Source: an uncultured Phycisphaerales bacterium | GTDB taxonomy: Bacteria > Planctomycetota > Phycisphaerae > Phycisphaerales > UBA1924 | DNA length: 5,064 nucleotides | Reading direction: 5' to 3' | NCBI GenBank assembly: GCA_937891445.1 | Contig: CALAFV010000443.1 | Span: 1 to 5,064 of the forward strand | In this document: positions 1 to 5,064 of the stretch, piece by piece | Layout of the letters: the number at the start of each line of letters is the position of its first letter | How positions within the stretch are numbered: the first letter of the stretch is position 1 | Translations under genes and position numbers: made by a program | The notes under the pieces: generated by a model | Database searches by the model: none | What the model was told of the DNA's origin: nothing | What the model saw: only the letters and a program-made list of their open reading frames with translations

Positions 1-2
1 GG

Positions 3-413
3 GGCGGTCGCGGCGGGGGACCGGCGGCGGAGGGCGAACGGATGCTCGCGCGGGCCGGGGTTGTACGCGCGACGTGGACCGTGCCACAGACCGGGGAGGC
101 CGCGCCGGGGGAGGTGGTGTGGGATCCGGTGGCGTGCTGCGGCGTCATGCGCCTCGACGCATGCCTGCCGGTGAACGATCCGCGGGTCGAGCAGTACCAG
201 GTATGGATCTTTGACGCGACGCGCGACGAGCGCTATCCGATCCACGGCGGCGTCTTCGACGTGCCGCGCGACGGAAAAGTGGTCGTGCCCATCGAGCCGC
301 GATTGCCCGTGCGCGAGGCCATACGGATCGCGATTACGGTGGAGCGACCGGGGGGCGTGTGGGTTTCCGACCGGTCGCGCATGCCACTGGTGGCCAAACT
401 CAAGACTGAGTGA
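3..413 (+). CDS. Anti-sigma factor, RskA-type C-terminal domain (5'-partial)
   Basis: The reading frame is open from the first base of the window to a TGA at 411-413, so this is the last 136 or so codons of a gene that starts upstream; the in-frame ATG at 42 is probably internal. The visible protein resembles the C-terminal domain of RskA-type anti-sigma factors. It has a VVRATW strand near the start, GEVVWDP (about 111-131), then EQYQVWIFDATRDERYP at 189-239, GGVFDVP, a VVVPI strand, and AITVERPGGVWVSD near the end. In this family an N-terminal zinc-finger or sigma-binding part is followed by a membrane helix and this extracytoplasmic domain; those earlier parts are outside the window. The cognate ECF sigma factor would be expected upstream. 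The gene converges on nadK with a 30-bp gap. The family call rests on overall pattern, not on a catalytic motif. Confidence 0.72.
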   Translation, partial: GGRGGGPAAEGERMLARAGVVRATWTVPQTGEAAPGEVVWDPVACCGVMRLDACLPVNDPRVEQYQVWIFDATRDERYPIHGGVFDVPRDGKVVVPIEPRLPVREAIRIAITVERPGGVWVSDRSRMPLVAKLKTE

Positions 414-436
414 AACGAGGGGTGCGAAGAAAAAAA
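398..436. terminator. Possible weak terminator region between convergent genes
   Basis: A perfect 5-bp stem with a 4-base loop (ACTCA-AGAC-TGAGT, 398-411) overlaps the stop codon of the plus-strand gene. On the minus strand, seven T (430-436) follow the nadK stop after seven C. Neither piece makes a textbook intrinsic terminator: the plus-strand hairpin lacks a following U-run, and the minus-strand U-run has no strong GC stem directly before it. Some transcription end is expected here because the two genes converge, but this assignment is tentative. Confidence 0.2.
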
Positions 437-443
437 GGGGGGG

Positions 444-1337
444 TCAGACGTCGCGCGGCGGGGCGGCCCACTGCATCTTGCCGATCAGCGTGGACCAGTA
501 ACTGCCGCGCGGGTTGCGGACGAACCGGACCGCGGTGGGGTGCCGCCGGAAGACGATCCGCTCATTGAGCCCCAGGCGGACCTGCACCTGGCCGTCGAGG
601 ACCAGCGTGGTGCCGCCGCCGCGGCCGTCGTCGTTGGTCCGCAGCAGTTGCACGGCGACCGTGCTGGTCGCGCTGACCACAACCGGCCGGAACGACAGGG
701 AGTGTGGGGCAATCGGCGTGACGGCGAAGGCCGCGACCTCGGGCGAGATGATCGGCCCGCCCGCGGAGGCGTTGTAGGCGGTGGAGCCCATCGGGGTGGA
801 GACGATCAGGCCGTCGCCGGTGACGGTGGGGCCGACGTGGGCGTCGATGCTCAGGTGCATCGCGATCATGCGGAACGGCGGGCCGGCGGTGATGACCGCG
901 TCGTTGAGGGCCAGGCCTTCGAAGCGGGCTTCTTCGGGGTGGTCGTCGTGGATATGCGTGGACGGGGCGTAGACCGACGCGTTGATCAGTTCACGCGGCT
1001 CCAGTTGCAGCGTGCCGTTGCCGAAGAGCGCCTGCGCCTGCCGCCGCACCGCGGGCAGGTCGAACTCCGCCATGAATCCGAGTTTGCCGAAGTTGACCCC
1101 CAGCAGCGGGAGGTTGAGGCTGATTGTGCGCCGGGCGATCTGGAGGAGCGTGCCGTCGCCGCCGAGCACGACGACGACCGATGCGCCCGCGGCGTCGGTG
1201 ATGGGGCAGTCAGTGGAGGTGTCAAACTCGGCTGCGATCTCGCCTCCCGCGGAGGTGATGAGCGAGCGGACCTCGGGCAGCGCGGCGAGGACGTCGGGCT
1301 TGAGGTGGTTGAAGGCCAGGAGCACGCGGCGGGGCAT
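444..1337 (-). CDS. nadK: NAD kinase (ATP/polyphosphate-dependent NAD phosphorylation)
   Basis: This enzyme phosphorylates the 2'-hydroxyl of the adenosine ribose of NAD+ to give NADP+, the cytosolic source of NADP(H). The 297-residue length is normal for bacterial NAD kinases. The signature GGDGT is at residues 59-63, with the catalytic Asp61, followed by GVNFGKLGFMAEF (80-92). The LND motif at 144-146 is the NE/D position of the family. The diagnostic glycine-rich segment runs from GDG (174-176) through STPMGSTAY (180-188) to SAGGP (191-195). LDGQ and a YW-containing C-terminal end also fit. The ATG at 1335-1337 is used because the conserved fold begins directly after it (RRVLLAFN), although no good Shine-Dalgarno site precedes it. 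It is the last gene of the minus-strand cluster, 39 bp after the SRPBCC gene, and probably cotranscribed. Its NADP product supports the reductive steps of isoprenoid synthesis. Confidence 0.96.
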   Translation of the reverse strand: MPRRVLLAFNHLKPDVLAALPEVRSLITSAGGEIAAEFDTSTDCPITDAAGASVVVVLGGDGTLLQIARRTISLNLPLLGVNFGKLGFMAEFDLPAVRRQAQALFGNGTLQLEPRELINASVYAPSTHIHDDHPEEARFEGLALNDAVITAGPPFRMIAMHLSIDAHVGPTVTGDGLIVSTPMGSTAYNASAGGPIISPEVAAFAVTPIAPHSLSFRPVVVSATSTVAVQLLRTNDDGRGGGTTLVLDGQVQVRLGLNERIVFRRHPTAVRFVRNPRGSYWSTLIGKMQWAAPPRDV

Positions 1338-1376
1338 GGGTGGACTGTATGGACCGTTGCGGTCGCGGACGCCGGG

Positions 1377-1844
1377 CTAGAGCGGGCAGCCTTCGGCCAG
1401 GGCCCGGAGCAGGTCCAGTTCCGCGCGGAGGCCGCCGCGGTTGAGCAGGGTGAAGTAGAGCCAGCCCAGGATCGGGGCCAGCAGCGGGACAGAGGCGCGG
1501 AAGCCCTCGATGTGGAGCACCTCGGTGGCGCCGGCGCGGCGGTCGCGGAAGGAGAAGCCGAAGTACGAGCGGACCAGCGGGCAGCGCACCTGCACGCCGG
1601 CATACGAGACGCCGGGGCGGTAGTGGTAGCGGTAGCGAGCGGGGACCGACAGGCCGGGGGCGACGCGGATGCGGCAGCGGGCGCGGCGGACGCGGCCGGG
1701 TGGATCGAGCAGACGCAGCGAGCGGACCTCGCGCGAGTAGCGGGGGATCAGGCGCGGGTCGGTCGCCAGCGTGTAGACGCGCTGGCGGGGGGCGGCGATG
1801 CGCACCCGACGCGAGACCTGGTAACGGTACAGGTTCACTCCCAA
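1377..1844 (-). CDS. Small SRPBCC (START/Bet v1-like) family protein, arginine-rich
   Basis: The 155-residue product has the outline of an SRPBCC fold. A first strand leads into VRIAAPRQRVYTLATD (14-29), the usual 'I-AP---V--L--D' opening, then IPRY and REVRSL, a beta-rich middle, and a C-terminal hydrophobic-to-amphipathic helix region (about 119-150, with LLAPILGWLYFTLL followed by RGGLRAELDLLRALAE). Proteins of this fold hold hydrophobic ligands such as lipids, quinones or polyketides in a cavity; the ligand here cannot be told. It contains 29 arginines, no lysine and only nine acidic residues, so it should be strongly basic. The 5'-most start is TTG at 1842-1844; a GTG two codons on (1836-1838), with AGG seven bases before it, may be the true start. 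It sits 24 bp after dxs and 39 bp before nadK on the same strand, suggesting cotranscription. No signal peptide is evident. Confidence 0.72.
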   Translation of the reverse strand: MGVNLYRYQVSRRVRIAAPRQRVYTLATDPRLIPRYSREVRSLRLLDPPGRVRRARCRIRVAPGLSVPARYRYHYRPGVSYAGVQVRCPLVRSYFGFSFRDRRAGATEVLHIEGFRASVPLLAPILGWLYFTLLNRGGLRAELDLLRALAEGCPL

Positions 1845-1868
1845 GCCTACCGGCGCCGCGGGGCCGGG

Positions 1869-3878
1869 TCAGCGCGCGTTGACCGGCGATTTTGCGGCGG
1901 CGATTGTCAGCGGCTTGGTCTCGACCGACGCGGGCGCGGCGGCGCGGCGGATGGCCCGGGCGATGCCCGCGGCGTCGATGCCGGCCTCGGCGAGTTGCTT
2001 GGAGCGGGAATCCTGGATGATCCAGGCGTCCGGGAGGCCGAGGCGCACGACGCGGGAGGCGTCCAGCCCCATCTCCTGCGCTGCCTCGAGGACCGCCGCG
2101 CCGAAGCCGCCCACAATGCTGTGGTCCTCGACGGTGACGACCGGGACGCGGCGCTCGAGCAGCGTGCGGATGAGGCCGGCGTCGACGGGCTTGGCAAAGC
2201 GGGCGTCGTAGACGGCGACGCGGTATTCGCCCGCGAGGTCGTCGGCGGCCTTGAGGGCGTCGATGGCGGGTGTGCCGTAGGCGAGGACGGCGACGTCGGG
2301 CGTCGCGCCGGCCTGCACGTCCAGATCGGGCGTCAGGCAGCGGGCCTTGCCGAGTTCGAAGGGGGGACAGGGGAGGTTCGCGAGGCGGTCGCTGACGTTG
2401 TCGCGCGGGTAGCGGACGGCCGAGAGGCCGATGTCGTAGGTCCGCATGAACTCCAGCGCGGCCAGGAGCGAGGGCTCGTCGATCGCGGCGGTGAGGGCCG
2501 TGCCGGGGAGCGTGCGGAGGATGGCGATGTCGCAGAAGCCGTGGTGTACGGCGCCGTCGCCGCCGACGAGGCCGGCGCGGTCGAGGCACAGCCGCACGGG
2601 GAGGCCCTGGAGGGCGGACTCCTGGAAGGCCTGGTCGAAGGCGCGCTGGAGGAACGTGGAGTAGACGGCGAAGAAGGGCTTCCAGCCGGTCTTGGCCAGG
2701 CCGGCCATCATGTCCAGCGCGTGGCTCTCGCAGATGCCGGTGTCCCACGCGCGGTCGGGGAAGAGGGGGAGGACCTTGTCCAGCCCCGTGCCGTTGGGCA
2801 TCGCCGCGGTGCACGCGACGACCTTCGGGTCGCGGCGCATGAGGTCGATCATCGCCTCGCCGAAGGCGGTGGTGAAGGAGCGTCCCTCGGTCTTGAGTTC
2901 GATGCGGCAGCCGTCGCGGACGAACGGGCTGGGGGAGTGGAAGGTCTGCGAGTCGCTCTCGGCGAAGTCGTACCCCTTGCCCTTGATCGTCTTGACATGG
3001 AGGACCATGGGGCGGTCGAAGTCGCGCGCCTCGGTGAGGAAGTCGATGAGGACGTGGAAGTCGTGGCCGTCGATGGGACCGACGGTGACCAGGCCGAAGT
3101 GCTCGAACCAGTCGCCCCCGCCGCCGCCCGCGGAGGCGGGCTTGTTGTCGTGGACGACGGCCTTGGCGGCCTCGCCGGCGCGGTGGTAGGCCTCCTTGAT
3201 GAGCGAGCCGCCGGGGAGGTGCTTGAGGACCTCGCCCGCGGAGCGCTTCATCTCGCCGTAGAGGTGGCTGAGGCGCACGCGATCGAAATATTGCGCGATC
3301 GCGCCCTGGGGCTTGGAGATGCTCATCCCGTTGTCGTTGAGGACGACGAGGAACTGGCGCTTGAGCGTGCCGGCGCCGTTGAGCCCCTCCATTGCGACGC
3401 CGTTGACGATCGACGCGTCACCGATGAGCGTGACGACGCGGCGGCCGCCGGGGTTGGTCTTGGGGTCGAAGGCTTCGCCGCTGAGCGTGTCGCCGCGGGC
3501 CATGCCGACGGCGGTGGAGATGCCGGTGCCGGCGTGGCCGACGCGGAAGAGGTCGTAGGGGGACTCGTTGGGTTCGGGGAAGCCGGACATGCCCTTGCTG
3601 GTGCGCAGGTTGGCCAGCAGCGGGAGGCGGCCGGTGAGCAACTTGTGCGGGTAGCACTGGTGGCCGACGTCGAAGAGCAGGCGGTCGTGGGAGAAGTCGA
3701 AGACGTAGTGCAGCGCGATGGTCAGTTCGACGACGCCGAGATTCGGCGCGAGGTGGCCGCCGGTCTTGGCGACCTGCTTGCAGATGGCGTCACGGATCTC
3801 CTGAGCCACGATCGGGAGTTGATCGATCGAGAGCTTGCGGAGGTCGGCGGGGGAGGAGATCTGTTCGAGCAGGGCCAT
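1869..3878 (-). CDS. dxs: 1-deoxy-D-xylulose-5-phosphate synthase (DXS)
   Basis: DXS condenses pyruvate and glyceraldehyde 3-phosphate, using thiamine diphosphate, to give DXP, the entry point of the MEP isoprenoid pathway (also feeding thiamine and pyridoxal synthesis in many bacteria). The chosen ATG gives 669 residues, slightly above the usual 620-640. Visible landmarks are TGGHLAPNLGVVELTIALH (39-57), DVGHQCYPHKLLTGR (70-84), GHAGTGIS (114-121), the ThDP segment GDAS...LNGAG (153-170) with NDN at 181-183, GPIDGHD (267-273), KTIKGKGY (296-303), GICESHAL (381-388, with the conserved catalytic-type Glu384), YSTFLQRAFDQ (406-416), DRAGLVGGDG (433-442) and RYPR (489-492). The start at 3878 is preferred to the longer TTG frame to 3995 because AGAGGA lies five bases upstream and the extra 39 residues do not look like DXS. 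Oddities are GDA for the usual GDG, insertions at about 131-146 and 246-256 (a Gly5 linker), and a non-conserved tail of about 20 residues. Confidence 0.95.
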   Translation of the reverse strand: MALLEQISSPADLRKLSIDQLPIVAQEIRDAICKQVAKTGGHLAPNLGVVELTIALHYVFDFSHDRLLFDVGHQCYPHKLLTGRLPLLANLRTSKGMSGFPEPNESPYDLFRVGHAGTGISTAVGMARGDTLSGEAFDPKTNPGGRRVVTLIGDASIVNGVAMEGLNGAGTLKRQFLVVLNDNGMSISKPQGAIAQYFDRVRLSHLYGEMKRSAGEVLKHLPGGSLIKEAYHRAGEAAKAVVHDNKPASAGGGGGDWFEHFGLVTVGPIDGHDFHVLIDFLTEARDFDRPMVLHVKTIKGKGYDFAESDSQTFHSPSPFVRDGCRIELKTEGRSFTTAFGEAMIDLMRRDPKVVACTAAMPNGTGLDKVLPLFPDRAWDTGICESHALDMMAGLAKTGWKPFFAVYSTFLQRAFDQAFQESALQGLPVRLCLDRAGLVGGDGAVHHGFCDIAILRTLPGTALTAAIDEPSLLAALEFMRTYDIGLSAVRYPRDNVSDRLANLPCPPFELGKARCLTPDLDVQAGATPDVAVLAYGTPAIDALKAADDLAGEYRVAVYDARFAKPVDAGLIRTLLERRVPVVTVEDHSIVGGFGAAVLEAAQEMGLDASRVVRLGLPDAWIIQDSRSKQLAEAGIDAAGIARAIRRAAAPASVETKPLTIAAAKSPVNAR

Positions 3879-3883
3879 CAGCG

Positions 3884-3889
3884 TCCTCT
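3884..3889 (-). promoter_or_regulatory. Ribosome binding site of dxs
   Basis: AGAGGA on the minus strand lies five bases before the ATG at 3876-3878. It is the clearest Shine-Dalgarno match among the gene starts in this window, and it decides the dxs start over the longer open frame that begins with TTG at 3995. Confidence 0.7.
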
Positions 3890-3893
3890 GGGA

Positions 3894-3915
3894 GTTTTCA
3901 GCGACTGTTGAAAAC
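3894..3915. repeat. Perfect 7-bp inverted repeat in the dxs leader
   Basis: GTTTTCA (3894-3900) and TGAAAAC (3909-3915) are exact reverse complements separated by eight bases. The element starts 16 bases upstream of the dxs ATG and four bases from its Shine-Dalgarno site. It is the most AT-rich spot in the 163-bp gap. It could be a protein-binding operator or a small RNA hairpin close to the ribosome binding site. The sequence shows only the symmetry; the function is inference. Confidence 0.5.
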
Positions 3916-4041
3916 GATACGCCGCTTGGGTGGTTTCGTTCGGGGCGGAGCGGGGAATCTCGTGAACGGCGGCCGGGCTCGGGTTTATCGGTCAAGGAGG
4001 TCCGAAAGAGCCACGGGGCGATTGGCCGCGACGATCGGAGG

Positions 4042-5052
4042 TCAGCGCGAGCGGACCGCCATGTACGCGCACAGGTCGCGCAGCGGCGCGGCCGCGGGGC
4101 CGAGCGGGCGCAGCGCTTCCATCGCCCGGTCGTGAAGACGGCGGACTTCGGCGCGGGAGCGCTCGATGCCGAAGACGCCGGGGTAGGTGAGTTTGCCCGC
4201 GTCCTGGTCTTTGCCGGCCTTCTTGCCCAGGTGCTCGGTGGTCTGCGTGACGTCGAGAAGATCGTCCACGATCTGGAACATCAGGCCGATGGCCTCGCCG
4301 TAGACGGTAAGGGCGTCGAGCGTGGCGGCCGGCGCGCCGGCGCACAGGGCGCCCATGCGGCAGGAGGCGCGGATGAGCGCGCCGGTCTTGTTGTGGTGGA
4401 TGACCTCGAGGCGCGAGGCATCATCGAGGGGGACACCGGGGGCGGCCTCGGGGAAACCCCCGAGGGTGTCGTAGACCTGGCCGGCGATCATCGCGGTTGT
4501 CGAGTCGCCGAGTTCGCGGATGATCGCGGCGGCGAGCGTCGGATCGGCGATCTCATCGACGACGACCTTGAAGGCGAGCGTGAGCATCGCGTCGCCGGCG
4601 AGGATGGCCATGGCCTCGCTGGTGTGCTTGTGCAGCGTCGGCCGGCCGCGGCGCAGATCATCGTTGTCGAGCCCGGGGAGGTCGTCGTGGACGAGGCTGA
4701 AGGCGTGGATCAGTTCGATGGCCGCGGCGGCGGGGAGGGCTCGCTCGGGGTCGCCGCCGCCGGCGGCGCAGGCGTGCCACACCAGCAGGGGACGCATGCG
4801 CTTGCCGGGGCCGAGGAGGGAGTAGCGGATCGCGTCCGCCAGATTGGTGGGGAGCGGGGCGCGAGCGACGAAGGCTGCCAGCCACTGGTCGATGCGCTGG
4901 ACCGGCGCGGTGATGGCGGCGGGTGGCTCGCCGTGCGGGGTTGGCGTCGCGTTGGCGGCGTCCTCGTCGGCGGCGTTCATGGCGTCGATGGCTACGGCGC
5001 GGCGCGCGGGTCGGGGAGGGGTCGCGGGCCCGCTCGTCGGCTGTGTCGGCAT
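4042..5052 (-). CDS. ispA: Polyprenyl (farnesyl/geranylgeranyl-type) diphosphate synthase
   Basis: This trans-prenyltransferase condenses isopentenyl diphosphate onto allylic diphosphates to make farnesyl or a similar short-chain prenyl diphosphate in the cytosol. The first aspartate-rich motif is DDLPGLDNDDLRRGRP (123-138), with the DDxxxxD spacing of bacterial type FPP synthases. The second is DDLLD (263-267). Also present are GPGKRMRPLL (81-90), AGDAML (152-157), NKTGALI (221-227), and GKKAGKD followed by GKLTYP (276-291). Phe118, five residues before the first motif, fits a short-chain product, but the exact chain length (C15 or C20) cannot be fixed from sequence alone. The ATG at 5050-5052 gives 336 residues with an Ala/Pro/Thr-rich N-terminal extension of about 50 residues. 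Another ATG at 4978-4980 would give 312, closer to the family's usual 290-300; neither has a clear Shine-Dalgarno site. It is 163 bp upstream of dxs on the same strand. Confidence 0.93.
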   Translation of the reverse strand: MPTQPTSGPATPPRPARRAVAIDAMNAADEDAANATPTPHGEPPAAITAPVQRIDQWLAAFVARAPLPTNLADAIRYSLLGPGKRMRPLLVWHACAAGGGDPERALPAAAAIELIHAFSLVHDDLPGLDNDDLRRGRPTLHKHTSEAMAILAGDAMLTLAFKVVVDEIADPTLAAAIIRELGDSTTAMIAGQVYDTLGGFPEAAPGVPLDDASRLEVIHHNKTGALIRASCRMGALCAGAPAATLDALTVYGEAIGLMFQIVDDLLDVTQTTEHLGKKAGKDQDAGKLTYPGVFGIERSRAEVRRLHDRAMEALRPLGPAAAPLRDLCAYMAVRSR

Positions 5053-5064
5053 GGTCGGGAGTAT

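Noticed and set aside
42..413. ATG at 42 as the true start of a 123-residue protein
   Set aside because: The frame is open to the left edge of the window, and the product corresponds to only the C-terminal domain of a larger anti-sigma factor, so the ATG is most likely internal.
1222..2814. Minus-strand 530-codon open frame overlapping dxs, the SRPBCC gene and nadK
   Set aside because: It is out of phase with three recognisable genes on the same strand, and its translation is dominated by Arg and Pro, the usual look of a shifted high-GC frame.
540..3911. Plus-strand open frame of 1123 codons running antisense to dxs, the SRPBCC gene and nadK
   Set aside because: All three minus-strand genes share the same codon phase, and this frame pairs with them codon for codon. 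It is closed only by sense codons TTA, CTA or TCA, which are rare at this GC content. Its translation is low-complexity (Gly, Ala, Val, Glu, Asp, Arg) with no family motif, whereas the minus-strand products carry clear enzyme signatures.
3879..3995. 39-residue N-terminal extension of DXS starting at TTG
   Set aside because: The start codon is weak, the residues do not resemble DXS, and a good ribosome binding site precedes the ATG at 3876-3878.
3967..3995. TTGACC on the minus strand (3990-3995) as a -35 box for dxs
   Set aside because: At 17 to 19 bases spacing the expected -10 position is GC-only (such as CCGCCG). The nearby GATAAA (3984-3989) has no -35 partner at proper spacing. No sigma-70-type promoter can be supported.
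4010..4026. Short stem (GCCA...TGGC) after the prenyl synthase stop as a terminator
   Set aside because: Only four to five base pairs with a nine-base loop and no real U-run after it; too weak to call.
3908..4135. Plus-strand 75-codon frame preceded or overlapped by AAGGAGGT
   Set aside because: It is mostly antisense to the end of the prenyl synthase gene, lacks any recognisable domain, and the only start codon downstream of the SD-like site is a TTG at 4022-4024, about 20 bases on, too far to be used.

Overview
The window is very GC-rich, gene-dense chromosomal DNA. It looks like a planctomycete, most likely of the Phycisphaerae type. That placement is inferred from the style of the anti-sigma-factor tail, from the form of the DXS protein, and from strong GC bias at third codon positions; no rRNA or other marker is present to confirm it.

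Layout from left to right: (1) the 3' end of a plus-strand gene whose product resembles the C-terminal domain of an RskA-type anti-sigma factor, ending at 413; (2) a 30-bp convergent gap holding an A7G7 run; (3) four minus-strand genes, read from right to left. These are a farnesyl/geranylgeranyl-type polyprenyl diphosphate synthase (5052-4042), 1-deoxy-D-xylulose-5-phosphate synthase dxs (3878-1869), a small, very arginine-rich SRPBCC-fold protein (1844-1377) and NAD kinase (1337-444).

The minus-strand block reads as an isoprenoid-supply cluster. DXS makes the first intermediate of the MEP pathway, the prenyl synthase condenses the resulting C5 units, and NAD kinase makes NADP, whose reduced form the second MEP enzyme (Dxr) consumes. 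The SRPBCC protein may bind a lipid or other hydrophobic ligand, but its role is unknown. The gaps dxs-SRPBCC (24 bp) and SRPBCC-nadK (39 bp) suggest one transcript. The 163-bp gap between the prenyl synthase and dxs is the only sizeable intergenic space. It contains a clear Shine-Dalgarno site and a perfect 7-bp inverted repeat just upstream of dxs.

No mobile element, CRISPR array, tRNA or rRNA was seen. I found no convincing new biological system. The points most worth a second look are the altered thiamine-diphosphate motif in DXS, the lysine-free SRPBCC protein inside an isoprenoid operon, and the inverted repeat in the dxs leader. A plus-strand open frame of more than 1100 codons across dxs to nadK is explained as a codon-phase shadow.
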